Source: Clonostachys chloroleuca (taxonomy: Eukaryota; Ascomycota; Sordariomycetes; Hypocreales; Bionectriaceae). From it: a stretch of 64,000 nt of DNA. Shown piece by piece: positions 47,596 to 59,707 of this stretch. The DNA lies in the NCBI GenBank assembly GCA_037952775.1, contig JBANAY010000001.1, positions 496,001 through 560,000 on the forward strand, written 5' to 3'. How positions within the stretch are numbered: position 1 is the stretch's first letter; each line of letters opens with the position of its first letter. A program made the position numbers and the translations under genes. Below the pieces are notes generated by a model that saw only the letters and a program-made list of their open reading frames with translations, made no database searches and had not been told where the DNA came from.

Positions 47596-49171
47596 ATGGC
47601 GGCGCAACTTGTTTTTGTACTCGCAGATAACTCCGGCAACATTCAACCTGCTGAGCGACAGTTGATTCGGCATCATTGCATGCAGAAGAGGAACAAGCAG
47701 CTGGGCTCCCGTCGATCTCGACGAGAAGATGCGTTGGTAAAAGCAGGGCAATGGCTGAAAGCCGAAGCCGAAGCCCGGAACAAGCATGTTCTTCGACAAA
47801 AAGCAACCCTGGCTTATGTTCCGCCTAAGCAGGAGATACGATATCCGACACATGGGGTCGATCCTTCACCAATGCCAGTGCCATCCGATTGGGCTCTCTT
47901 CACCTTCCCGAGAGAACTCGATGAATTCAACCAGGGACTTTTGCATCAATGTATGCCCTCTCTGTTTACGAATGCACTTGAGAATGTGGATGTCTAAATT
48001 AATCCTCGATAGACTTTGCCATCAATCCAATTAGGGACCTAATGTGCTCTTTTAAGCACTTTGGAATTAAGATCGACATCGATGCAGACCCAATGTGGTG
48101 CTTTCGGTTGATTGTATCACAGGAGATGTGCTTTCATGCAATTCTGCTCTTAGCTTCAGCTTCAAACGACCTCGCATCCCAGAAACCATTGTCGAAGGCG
48201 TCATACCGCCACCTACAGCGGACTCTACCGCTTCTAAACCAAAGGCTTTCTGATCCAAATGCGTATAGAGATGATATGGTTCTCTACGTGATTGGAATTC
48301 TAGCTTCCATGACCATTTTCTTCCAAGATTATGAATCTGCGCAAGTACACGCTGCTGGCATTTCTAAAATAATGAGACTTCGTAAGAAGTTTGCCGTGGA
48401 ACCAAAACGAAAATCCATGATATTACTTTCAGTTGATCGGTAAGACCGCATTCTTTAACTGAAAAGAAAACCCACCGGACCTTATTGACACATTACAGTT
48501 TAAACTTCTGTGGCTCTCTCGCTACTGATCTATGGACACCGGTGTATAACGAATTGAATTGGGTCCAGCCAGCTGTCCCGGCCCATATCATACGTCTACA
48601 CGCTTCTTATAACATGTTCCCGCTAGATGACTATCTAGACCCGGAGTTGGCGAATGTATTCAGGAATCTCCAGTACCTTAGCATTCTCTTCAACGAGCAC
48701 TTCTACAGCAAGACACCCCTTGATGGTACGGTTCTTCACGAATATCTGGAATATATACAATCTAGCCTTGTCAACTTACTGCCAAGTCCAAGGGGCAGTT
48801 TACAAGACTGTGTGTTCCAAGGGATGATGACATTTCTCGCAACAACATTTCGACTGCCTGGATCGTATACACACCCTAGCTGCCATAGTGCAGCAGCAAA
48901 GCTTCGAAGATACTATCTTACTGCCAGTGAATCAATGGAGAACTTTCCTAAAATTGCGGAGATCTGGTTGATATATATCTGTTTCTTGTCTACTGAAAAT
49001 ATGGACGAGGTCTTTGATGAAATCATAATTGGAACGAGATGGGAATTTTCAGATCTAGGACGTTCCTCATGGGAGGAAACTCGCCTACTGTTAAAGCGAG
49101 TGATGTGGATAGATGCCTTCCATGACAAGGTCGGAAGGAAGATTTTCGAAAGATTGACGACTCGGCCTTGA
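47596..49171 (+). CDS. Fungal transcription-factor-like protein without zinc cluster (tachykinin-family annotation type)
   Basis: Exons 47596-47950, 48013-48439 and 48499-49171 join in frame to 484 residues. The N-terminus FVLADNSG...LIRHHCMQKRNKQ matches a fungal family that replaces the Zn2Cys6 domain with a short basic segment (KRNKQLGSRRSRRED). The rest is the helical middle region related to Fungal_trans_2 (MCFHAILLLASASNDLAS, DDMVLYVIGILASMTIFF). The first acceptor was placed at 48012, since the AG at 48033-48034 breaks the frame. Probably nuclear and regulatory, but DNA binding is not shown. A relative lies at 54.3-56.3 kb. Confidence 0.7.
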
Positions 49172-49660
49172 GCCAGCTAAATGCAAAATTAACCATCATG
49201 AGCGTGGACTACGCCATTGCAAGTTGTCCGAGGTTTAAGCTCGCAATCACTATTCTCCCGAGCACGAAATGTTTACTTAGGTCTATATGGTAAACCGCTA
49301 TGCAATACCCGTCTCTCGACTACAAAGACTGACAGTCCAGGGCGGTAGATGGAGGCATTATTGATTTCGCTAAGTCTGGTTGCAGAAGTCCGACATTTGC
49401 TTACTCAATATATAATCCGTCGTAAGAAGACAGTATTTATTAAGGCCGTCTCAGTCTCCTGTCTTCCCAAGGCCACATGTTTGACCTGTGGTTCATTCAT
49501 TATACCAGGATTCACACAACAGATAGACCAAATCCATGGGGACAGTGAAAATGCGAATCGTTGCGTCTCTGACTTCGATACGGATCTGAAAGCCAAATGA
49601 GCTGCGGCAATTCCCATTAACCTATCTATCATGCATGTGATGCTCTTCCGAGGGGGAGAT
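49172..49660. other. Intergenic, convergent region
   Basis: Between two convergent genes. An 83-codon open stretch at 49349-49600 has no recognisable feature. Confidence 0.45.
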
Positions 49661-51613
49661 TTATAACAATGCGTTTGGGTTCTCGAGTGTTTCCAACCAT
49701 GTTCCCAAGCCAAAAGCTGTCTGTAAGTAAGAGTAGCAGATGTCCCGATCCACTGTGAGCGGGACTGCTTTTCTAGTTCCCTTTGGTTCCTGCGGGTTGC
49801 ATTTGATAGCTATCGGACGTTGTCCGCAGACAATCGTCTCGAGAGCTTGCAGAACAGATGCATAGCCTTCGGCATAGTTTAGCATGCGGTTGCGATGCGC
49901 CCTTTCCCAGGTCTCACGGTGCAAGATACTATTGCTTGGGTTCGATCCCCTTACTTCGGCTACGCGTTGCTCAGAGACCGCGTCATGTTCTAGTCGCTCA
50001 CTGGCGATTGCACGCACTGCGTCCGTGAGAGTCCTTCTCATATAGTAATCTTCGACATCAGGGTCGCTGTCCCCTAATGTCTGGTATGTGTCGCGGTAAA
50101 ATGCCAGGACCTGCAGGTTTTGCAGCGGCCTCAAAATCCTGGCAACACTTTCATGGTCTACCAGCCACTGACATTGCCACCCGGAAGTCACCCCGGCCCC
50201 AAGTTTCAGTTTCTGCAGCGACTTGATTTGACTCACCACAGCTAAGGATGCTTCTGGAACGTGTACGGCACTCGTCTCAGTCCCGTCTATCGCCGCCCCT
50301 CCCCATTGTAGGGAGAGGCTGGTAAGATGTTCGAAACCTCATTGGGCTAGGACTGGAATGATATGGTGGTCAAGATGTGCTCGGCCTCCCTTTGCGTAGC
50401 TATTTTCATGGACACACAGTTTCTGGATTTTCTTACGCTCTTGTAAGAAGCGGGCTAACTCCCCGCTCAGCGTGTCCTTGAACGGCAAGTGAGGCACGAC
50501 CAAAGTTTGAAGATCCCGAAATCCATCGCCAATCATGGCGGCCATGCTGCTAGTATTTTTGATTTCCTTTGGTATTTCAAGACTCCTCACTGGGGAATCC
50601 ATGAAAAGCGAAATGAAGGAGCTGGGGGGGTCAAGTACGCGAAGGCGTAAATTGCGCAGACGCGGGAATGACGGAGGATCTTGTTCCTTGAAGAATACCA
50701 TTTCGGACACCCCGGAATCTCGTTCATTGAACTTGAGAGATTCTAGCGTAGGAGCACATAGCTGAAGAAAGTCTTCGTAGAACCCAGCGTCAGACGGCGT
50801 CCCGTCGGCTTGTCTGGGCAAGCTCACGTCGAGATCAAGTTTGCGTAAAGGCCACACTGCTGGTACAACGGCAGGGAGTACTGTAACAGGCGTCTTGAGA
50901 CTCAAACAATCTAATATGATGTGCTGAGCTGACGTAAGGGCGATGAATTTGAAGAAATACTCCTTTATGGCGAAATCATCACTCCACTTGAGAAATTCAA
51001 GATTGGGCATTGTCATCCTGTTAATAGCAAGTAGTGAAGACGCTTGAACGGCGCGATAGTGCTTGTATGCCTTGCCTTTTATCCCCTCTTCTTCCTCCTT
51101 GGATTGATTTCCAGTCAGACTCCAAGCTTCCTTGTGATACTCGCCAACATTATCGGGATCTGAAGCAAAGGTCACCCGACGCACGCATGAGCCGATGCTG
51201 ATTAGATTGGTTCCCCTTTTGTTCATTTGCTGGCCATCGTCAACAAGATGGACGACGAGGTCTTGGGCCCTCTGGCTGTAGTCAAAGTGGATGTCGGAAA
51301 ATTGTCCAGAGCGAGCCAGATGCTGGCAGTCACTGTTTACCAAAGCTAAGGAGGCGAGGTCGGACGCCGACAATATATCGACAATTGAAGCCAGGATCTC
51401 TGCTGGCAATGACAGAAGCCTACTCTGGTCTGCGCGGGGGCGACCACCGGTCACCTTCTCAAGGAGCAGGCATCCAAGCTTGGCTTCGTCCGACTTGCCA
51501 TATGTATCCGCCCCGTCAGGTCGGTTGACCTCATATCGGGGCTCCATCAGCTTTCTTATATCATCTTCAGTCTCAAATTGGCCATTAATCAGGTTGCGAA
51601 GATCTTCAAACAT
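49661..51613 (-). pseudogene. F-box protein with an in-frame stop
   Basis: A single frame runs from the Met at 51613 to a stop at 49661 and is broken only by one TGA at 50341-50339. An F-box near residues 60-100 reads LLSLPAEILASIVDILSASD LASLALV, the type that links substrates to SCF ubiquitin ligase. Downstream are leucine-rich segments (FPRLRNLRLRVLDPP, KSLQKLKLGAG). The reading after the TGA continues the same pattern (GFEHLTSLSLQWGG) for another 226 codons, so the stop looks like a nonsense change, probably CGA to TGA. An upstream in-frame Met at 51697 is possible; MFEDLRNLING at 51613 is preferred. If the stop is real, a protein lacking its last third would be made. Confidence 0.7.
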
Positions 51614-52545
51614 TTTGACTGTGTTGTAGTTCGTTCTAGTAGTGTCGTTGTCGAGGGCTTCTTGGTTACTGTTGATGGAGAGTCGTGTTACTTGCAAGAG
51701 AGGGGGCCCGCCAATTTAGGCGCGTCAGGGAGCGCGATTGCATCTGAACCAGACTTGAAATAGATAGACCGCGTCGTGGACATTGTAAGTAGCACACGTG
51801 ATCAACGAGTTGGGATAAGTGTAAGTATGTCATTTTGTTATCTTAGCCATAGCAGCTGAAACGCCACATTTTGAGGTTGAGGCTTGACCGAAATGAAATG
51901 TAACAGTTTCCTGAAACCTTGGGTTTCTCCCATACAAAAACCAGATCGATCTTGAATGGCTTGGGGATTTCTCAACTGAGCTCTGTAGTATGTAGCTTGT
52001 TGGACCCAGCTGCCATGGGTTATACAGGTCTCAAGGATCACAAACGTTAGTTCGCCACATAGCTCCACTATGACAGTACGTATATTCACAATACCATAGT
52101 ATAGAGTGATAGGTAGATCTACATTATGATGATGTATCTCCTTATTGCAACATCGAATTCGCTGATTTACATATGTTGCTGGAACTCTTTTTCAGGGTTT
52201 ACAGTATGTGCGATAGAGTACTCAATACCTATATTAGCATCGAGGCCAATCACGATTGAGTGAATACTGACGCTAACGTTTGTGATCCTCGACGACTGTA
52301 TAGACGCTGTTCCATCCCCCCGCTTTGTATTATTGCTTTTAAAAATAAGAGACATTCCCTGATTTAGTCGTGCATTTTCTCCTCATTTGAAATAGAGAAA
52401 GGAGTTAAAAAAAAAAAAAAGGGTCAGCCTTCCAATCGACACTTGTGCTCGAGAGGTGTCGCTCTTCTTAGCCGACTGGTAGGGCTGAAATATCTGGTAT
52501 ATGTATATAGTGGTCTAGGGTGGGGAGCAACTTTTAGTCTAGAAC
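51614..52545. other. Gene-free region
   Basis: AT-rich, with a poly-A stretch near 52408. No family signal in the short open frames. Confidence 0.45.
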
Positions 52546-52818
52546 ATGGTTCCTCTTTTTCTTCTATTCTTTTTCCATTTTACTCCTTCCTCCTGCAATG
52601 CCGTTCCGAGTACTGGTGAGAGCCATGTGGCTTGCACAAACCATGCGGGTACAGGCCGCATGAAATTAGACAAGCCATGGAGTAGGAAGCAAGAAGGCGT
52701 GCCTTTTCATGTCCACGCGAGAGTGAAAGGGTTCAAGGCTGTATCCCTGCCTTCTAGATGCATCTCTGTCGGCGAAGCCGAAGGCCTGATAGGGCTGCAA
52801 GATGTTCTCCTTGACTGA
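52546..52818 (+). CDS. Uncertain small ORF with signal-peptide-like start
   Basis: 90 codons beginning MVPLFLLFFFHFTPSSCNA, which looks like a cleavable signal peptide, then a polar part with few features. It may be the first exon of the damaged membrane protein that follows, but no in-phase splice was found. Low certainty. Confidence 0.25.
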   Translation: MVPLFLLFFFHFTPSSCNAVPSTGESHVACTNHAGTGRMKLDKPWSRKQEGVPFHVHARVKGFKAVSLPSRCISVGEAEGLIGLQDVLLD

Positions 52819-53144
52819 CTTCCTTGACTGACTTGACGGATAGCGGCACACACACTTGGATGCGTTTGAGCGTCGCGTCGGCCGACAACGCATCGAACCT
52901 GCATGTGATCGGATACGCACTTTATCTGAAACCAGTCACAGGTTCACCACAGGGCTGCTCTCCTCTGAACAATCTGCAAGCCGCAGACTGTAACTCTAGC
53001 TTTTGCCTAGATAACATTCAAGACGGTGGTTGGCGAGCCTACTAGCTAGGTAGATGTAGTCTAAAATCCTGTCTGGAGGCTCGAGGCTAGACTTTTAGCT
53101 ACTTGCGCCTGCAGGAAGCTCTGGCTGCAATCATCATCGACTAA

Positions 53145-53988
53145 TATGATCAGCCTCATGATGGAGGACGCGCCACTTCGTACAGCTGCTTTTGCACAAA
53201 GAGATCGTCAGCATTCAGGGATCTGATCGCCTCATCCGTTGACAAAGAATGTAGCGGAACCGGATCGGAAGTCGTCAGCGCGACGGCACTCTATGAGGAG
53301 TACTGCTTCCTAGGTATCAAGCAGACGTCAGCGACTACAACAGGCTCGGATGCCATTACATCAAGTTTGCTTGCACCTTCCTCTCTTTATCTGGCTGCCA
53401 GAAGATTAACAAGTTGCCTTAGCCATCGATAGGAATTCATCGGGGACCAACACCGTGGCAACATCTACACCAGCTTCACAGGCAGAGAGTAACTCTTCTA
53501 CATCCACAACTGCACCCGCATCCGTAACCACAAATATTTCAACTATCAATAGTATCACATCGACAGCTACTTCCTCTATCGCCGATTCGACTTCATCAAC
53601 CGCCGAAATGAGCGACGCGGGCGCTTCTTCAAGCTCTAGTGCCAACCTCGCAACCGGAGCGAAAGTTTCCATCGGTATCTGTGCCCCCCTAGCTGTAATT
53701 GCTATTGCGACGGTCATTTTCATATTCTTCCGCAGGCGCCGCGAGACCAAGCCGAACGACCCATACAGAGGAGTTAGACTGGAAAGCCGAGAAGAGGTTC
53801 AAGTGTACCCCAAATCAGCTTCGGAGCTTGATGGCACCTCCTACTCGCCTTATGAGTCCCCTCTCCATTCAACCTCGACCCCTCGACTTCCCCCACCGCA
53901 GGAGCCGAGAACATTCTACGAGAAGGCCGAGCTAGATGGAACATCTACAGCGTTTGGCCCATCGAGGAAGAAGTATGAGCTCGAATAA
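53145..53988 (+). pseudogene. CFEM-like, Ser/Thr-rich single-pass membrane protein remnant
   Basis: Open from 53145. A Cys-containing segment (SYSCFCTKRSSAFRDLI, then DKEC and ALYEEYC) matches the second half of a CFEM-type extracellular domain. An intron 53314-53422 joins it in frame to a Ser/Thr-rich stalk and a membrane span (VSIGICAPLAVIAIATVIFIFF), a RRRR stop-transfer and a cytosolic tail of about 75 residues rich in Pro, Ser and Tyr. Upstream, the expected first half of the CFEM unit is interrupted by TAA (53142-53144) and has lost Cys residues, and no start or signal peptide joins in frame. So it is probably a decayed gene, or its 5' exons were not found. Confidence 0.45.
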
Positions 53989-54293
53989 ATATTTACTAGA
54001 ATTCGGAAGCAAGCCCTGTTGTGATGAAGAAGGAATCTCTTGCGAGGATGTTGCTCTGTTGGAAATTTGATGTTGATACTCCCCATAGACTGGCATTCCC
54101 TGGAGAGAGGACTTATTGCTAACTCAATAACAATATAAAGACGCTACCATAACTCCAGATGTAACAAAATACTAGTGATAAGATGAACCCGGGGATTTCT
54201 CTAGCGTTTAACCAATCTGCACACTTGCAACAAGTCAAAGCCAGTGTCAGCACATTTGTGAATGAATTACTGTATCACACCCATTCAAGTATT

Positions 54294-56272
54294 TTATAAT
54301 TGAATGTCAGACCAGAAATGGTCAAACAGAACACCATGGGCATTCTCTATCCACAAGTACTTCGAAATATGGAACTTGACATCTTGTTGGCTCATCCCGG
54401 ATGACTGAACAAGCTGAGTAAAAATCTTGAGAAGCGTTCTTTTAATGGAAATTACTTCGCTTGACCCATTTCCAGGCGGCAAATTTATAATTGCGAAGAA
54501 AATTCCCCAAAGAATAAAGCCGGGTGGCACAATAGATCCCAAGGGCGAAGCCGGAGACAAAGTATTCGGCAACTTGCTGAAAAGGAGTGCTCTCTTTGCC
54601 ATGCAACTGGAGATCACCCGTGATGGCCGCCTCTTCTGAAAAGACAATCAACGCTTGGTAAAGTTTAAGGGCAATTCTCTGACTGATGACTGTCGACTGT
54701 GGACGTTCTTTTAGAACCGTCAAGGTGTAGATGACTAGAGTGATCCTTAAAAACTCGAATATTGCCATTTGCATGGACCCAAGGTGAATCCGAATTCGCG
54801 GTGAATTCGCGGCCGAAACCAACTTGTATTGCGTATTGGTCAAAATGAGTCGTACTTGGGCAATCTCAGAAGGCGATCTGAATAGCCCGTGGGAGGCGGC
54901 GCCAGAGACAGTGGCATGACTTGAAAAATGGCCCTGTCTTGGCCAGAATCCTTCAACCCCTTCTAGCTGCACGATGCATGTTGAAAGTACTGGGTTAAAG
55001 CTTAGGAGTTTGCATATTTCGTTCAAGCCTTTGCTTCGCATATTGCTCGTTGAGTATTTGGTGGATATGATATCATTCGGGCCACGAAAGAATGGTAGCT
55101 CTCCCGCATCCAATGATCCATATAGATCGGCCCTTCATAGACTCAGCTTGCTAATGCACGCAACAAGTGATACAAAACGTACCTATAAATCTTGTGTAGG
55201 ACGAGTGGTTCAGAATCCATTGTCTCAAGGCCACCATAAAGTTCTACTAAAACTTTGAGGCCTTTCATGTGCGTTCTCCAGTGCTCGTGTCGTCCAGATC
55301 CTTTCTAAAGATGTTGTTAGATTCTTGAATAACACGACTCAAACAGATTGCACTTAACTCAAGTAACGCCATTCCAGCAATTACTGCCAAGGTTTGCTTC
55401 GATATTGATGGTGTCGGCATAGAAAGCCGCTGATTCATGATAGATATAACCTCGGACAGATGTCTTAACCATCGGGGTCTCACTTGTTCAGACCTATAAC
55501 CATTCACATACGCATCGGCGCAAGCAATGAATGAATGTAGGAGAGCAGGATCTTGGAAGGCCAGTGGAAGCCAATAATTCTCAATTGGGTTCCAACCACC
55601 TACCTCTTCTAAAGTATAGATACTCCTCCATATTCTAGACGAGACTACACATACTAACGCATTAGCATCTCTAGATATTATAGAACATAAATTCGACCTA
55701 CAGAGAGACAAAAGATCATGCATGTATGGTTCTAGTGTGATGCACGAAGTATTAAACGGATCGACTCCTGGAATCTGTAATAGGCCTCCTCGAAGCGCCA
55801 CCTCCAATGGCGGAAAGGAGTTCTCGTTGGCGATGGGCTTTTTGACAGGAGGCCTGCAGTGTCCATCTCGGCCAATGTTACGACGTGGTGTCATCCTCCT
55901 GGCATGGCTACGGATCGTGGATTGTGACGCAGTGTCCATGTACTTGGTCTCACCAGACACGCTGACAAATTGAAAAGCCGATTTCTTCGGTTTGGCTAAT
56001 GATGTGTCAGTTGAGTGTACCTTACTGGGAGCTGCACTGGGCCATAACTCACCAGCCCTCGGACGACCTCTCTTCCATGGCCCGGGTACCTTCACAGGCC
56101 CCTGGAGATAGCTGTATTGGCCATCGGTGCTAAAGTCACTAGAATCCGCTATACGAGGAAGTGAGAACACAATCTCCGCTGGCGCGAGATCCATACTATC
56201 TAATATGGTTTCCGAAGCGGGCATTTGTATGCCTTGAATTCGAATGGAATCGGACATGGAGTTAAGCACCAC
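54294..56272 (-). pseudogene. Fungal transcription-factor-like protein without zinc cluster, two frame breaks
   Basis: Related in layout to the gene at 47.6 kb: FQFVSVSGETKYMDTAS...IRSHARRMTPRRN at the N-terminus, a basic patch, then the helical regulatory region (HWRTHMKGLKVLVELYGG, ADLYGSLDAGELPFFRGPND). An AT-hook-like GPWKRGRPRAG lies ahead of it. Exons: 56272-55359, 55304-55183 and 55132-54294. The first junction is one base out of phase at an A3 run (55302-55304). A second break lies near 54535-54550, after which the C-terminus continues in another frame (FILWGIFFAIINLP to WSDIQL). Either a pseudogene or two assembly indels. Confidence 0.6.
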
Positions 56273-56612
56273 TTCTTGTTGCTAATCGCATTTCTTGATA
56301 GATAAATAGATGTTACATCAGGCAGCCAGAGACGTCAACGGATTACAAAGCAGGCAACATCTTTCAAGGCCAAGCCGAAATTGGAATGTGACTGGGATTA
56401 AATGCGACCAGAAAAGGTAAAGTCTTGTCCATGGAGATCCAGTAATCCGGAGTTAACAATCATGGTTTGAATTAGAATGGAACACATCTTGGGGCAAAAC
56501 ACCAAGTTTGGTATGTGTCAGGGATAAATTCGGTCTTAAATGGCATGATCAAGTGGTCTATGACTTCCTATCAAATCGCCCTTCGATAGGTAGTAATCCA
56601 GAGAAATATGTG

Positions 56613-56620
56613 TATAAATA
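56613..56620 (+). promoter_or_regulatory. TATA box of the SDR gene
   Basis: TATAAATA lies 86 bases before the ATG at 56706, within the usual fungal range. Confidence 0.5.
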
Positions 56621-56705
56621 GGCCGAGAGAAGATCGAATATCAAAAGATCTTGCAAAACATCCTTCCTTGATTCATTACCATCCATCAAATTTCAATAAT
56701 TCAAA

Positions 56706-57815
56706 ATGAGCCCATATACGTACGAGACAACTGCTGAGGAGGTGGCCAATGACCTCAAATCCCAGATTGCAGGAAAGACCATTCTTGTGACTGGTGTTAG
56801 TCCCAAGGGGCTTGGGGCGGCCTTTGCAGGGATAATCGCACAGTATGGCCCGGAATGCATCATCTTGGCTACACGCGATGTCTCAAAGGCTGAAGAGACA
56901 GCACGGGCTATCAAGGCGACCAGTTCTTCAGTCAGAACCCATAGCGTGGAGCTCGACCTTGCTTCTCTGGACCAAGTCAGAAAAGCCGCAGCGAAAATTC
57001 AGTCCTTCGGCGAAAAGATCGATGTCATCGTCAATAACGCAGCTATTATGGCCTCCCCCTACTTCAAGACGGTTGATGGCATCGAGGGGCAGTTTGCAGT
57101 CAACTATCTCGGCCACTTCTTGCTCACCAATCTTTTGCTTCCAGACATGTTGGCCAGAAATGTTCCCATTCGGATTGTGAACGTCTCCAGCAATGGGTGT
57201 CGGTTCGGCCCAGTACGGTTTGGGGACTTGGACTTTAGTGTAAGTGAAATCTGGCTGGATATCTCGAACGGGATGGCTAACCAAGAGAAATGTGGTAGGA
57301 TGGGAAACATTACAACCGGTGGATTTCTTACGGCCAGTCCAAGTCTGCTAGCATGCTTTACACCAAAGCACTGGCCGAAAAGCTTGGTCATCGACATGTG
57401 CATGCTTTCAGCCTGCATCCAGGTGTAATTCTGACCAACTTGAGCCGAAGCGTGGCTATGGAGGAGTTTGCAGAGCTAGGTAAGATAATTTCCCACAGCA
57501 ATATCGAACATAAGACTGGCAGGAACGAAAATAAACTGACTCTTTCCTCGAAACCCAATAGGCGAGCTCGACAAGGTCCAAGGTCATGCCCATTATTGGA
57601 ACCAGCCTTTTGGTTTCAAATCGCCATCTCAAGGCGTGGCCACGCATGTTTTTGCGGCATTTTCTCCCGAGATTGAAAAGTCCAATGGTGCTTATCTGAC
57701 AAACTGCAAGGTGAAGGATATAAAGCATGTATACTGCTGGACCAGGGACTCCATCGACGCCGAACGTCTGTGGGAACTTAGTGAAAAGCTTGTTGGACAG
57801 GAGTTTACCTTCTAG
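56706..57815 (+). CDS. Short-chain dehydrogenase/reductase (retinol dehydrogenase/WW-oxidoreductase-like)
   Basis: Exons 56706-57239, 57299-57479 and 57562-57815 join in frame to 322 residues. Cofactor loop TGVSPKGLGAAFAG, NNAAIMASPY, IRIVNVSSNG with the catalytic Ser, and YGQSKSA giving the catalytic YxxxK. The first intron must be removed to keep DLDFSDGKHYNRWISYGQSK intact. An NAD(P)H-dependent oxidoreductase acting on alcohols or ketones of unknown identity. It is the classical SDR type common in fungal secondary or lipid metabolism. Its intactness contrasts with the broken SDR at 8.7 kb. Confidence 0.88.
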
Positions 57816-58273
57816 GGAGCTCTTGAAGCTATTTTTGAGTTATTCCTACACTCTTATATTTCACCTGTTGGGATGGAATAATTTTATATTACCAGGAGGA
57901 TCGAGCAACGCACCCGCTTGCCAAATCATTTCACGGCAGTTGACACAACGAATCACTTGCTTGTAGCATCGAAAATACTTTAGTATTCAATAATTAAGTC
58001 GTGAATATAAATATAAGTCGGAGTTATCTTCTTGTTCTCTTGCTCTTCAAGCTGTTGCTTGGTTTTCATTTAAGGACATACAGGGTTCATGCCAGTATGA
58101 GACTCATAAGACGAGAGCGAATATTTCCAAAATCTACTAGATATGGCTACTTATCAGGTTTATTTGCAATTGAAGGTTCATATTGGACGTTGAGTTTTGA
58201 AATTGCACGCGATATATTTTGAATTTTAGAGATTTAGATGATGCTTAGGGCATCCCCCTCTCTAGGCACCCGT
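57816..58273. other. Intergenic, convergent region
   Basis: AT-rich 3' region of two convergent genes; nothing recognised. Confidence 0.45.
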
Positions 58274-59707
58274 TTAAACGTTATGCTTGAGAGAATAGAT
58301 GCCACGCTCGATCGAGCTTACGACAATGTGACCACTCTGGAAGTAGGGATATACAGACCAAGCGCCATTAAATGTAGCCTCGCCACCAACCGCGTCATCC
58401 TCTGGCCTGACATCAAAGAAACCGGCCTCTTTGAACTGGGCTCCGCTGTCGTCATCATTAATTGAAGTGACGTTGACAATGCGGAGGCCAGAACCATAGT
58501 TGGCTTGATATGAGAGACCGTCGATGATATACTGGTTGTGATCAATGGATCGTTGAGGGCTCTTATAGACGCCGCGGAACACAGGGTACTCGAGGTCCTG
58601 AACATCCACAATATAAGTGGTGGTATGTTGGTCTTGGGCAGGGCCATTCTTTTCCTGCTCGTCAAGCTCATCGTCGAGGAGGACATACTTGTGATCAGGA
58701 GTCAGCCAGCCTTGGTGAGTATAGGTGGCGCCGTTGTAAGTGGTACGAGAGAGTTGACGAGGCATGGTGCGACGGTCAATATTGACGATTGTGAACGCGT
58801 CCTCGTTGAAGTTGAAGCATATCTCTTTGCCCTGGTAGGCAGTCTGAGGGCCACGGTAAATGACACACTGCGCGTCATGCACGTAACCGTCATCCGCGAC
58901 GCAGCCGGCATCCTGAGGACGCTCTGGGTTGGAAACATCAATCATCCACAGACCCGCACGGCATTTCAGCCTGTGCTCAGTGCCAACTGCGATGATAAGA
59001 TCGGTCTCCTCGTTGGCAACTATGTTGTGGCTGGAGCCAAAGCCAGAGAAGCGTGCCGTCAGATCCCGGCTGGGGCTATAGGTTGGTGGGTTCTCTGGGT
59101 CTGCGCTTCTCAGCTTTGTCAGATCGAAGATCTGGAGTCCATGGTCAGGAGCTTCAGAGCCGATGTAGGCATAGTTGCCAATGACCTTGATGTCACGCCA
59201 AGATGAGGCAACGGTTTGTGTAGGCAAGCGGCCTACATATCTAAGGCTACCGTCTTGAAGGACCTCAACGAATGCAGTGCCATCCGTCTGTCCTAGCAAC
59301 GCATATTCACGGCCAGTGTTGGGGTCGGTCCAGCCTTGTTTGCTAGTTAGCTGATGCATCTATGATGTATTAGGTCAATGAGACATACCCCAAATGTCAT
59401 TACCCTCCCTCGTTCTGCTACCAACATCTTGGTGACGCAGAAATCCGAGCAGATCAACGTTGTTGCAAGAATACTCGCCAGCTTTTCCATCTACACAAGG
59501 TGTGGCCGACGTAGCCACATAACGATCAACGTCAAACAATCCGTTGGCAACGTCCCTCTCGCGTTGCTCAACCTTGCGCTGTTTCAGAGTAGCCATCGAC
59601 ACAGCTTTGGGTGCACTTGAAGCCTTCAATGTGTCTGCATTGAACAGCTGTGCGACGGCAGAGCTCGCCAGGGTGGCAATAGCTAGAGAGGAAAGAGGGG
59701 CCTTCAT
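58274..59707 (-). CDS. Secreted LVIVD-repeat (choice-of-anchor B type) protein
   Basis: Exons 59707-59389 and 59334-58274 join in frame to 459 residues. A signal peptide (MKAPLSSLAIATLASSAVA) is followed by a Lys/Arg-rich propeptide-like part and a beta-propeller of LVIVD-type repeats: YALLGQTDGTAFVEVL, NYAYIGSEAPDHGLQIFDLT, AGLWMIDVSNPERPQDAG, YIVDVQDLEYPVFRGVY, GLRIVNVTS. Such proteins are extracellular or periplasmic beta-propellers of unknown ligand. Cys residues are few but well spaced, as in secreted proteins. No enzyme motif was seen. A TATA element lies about 115 bases upstream. Confidence 0.85.
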
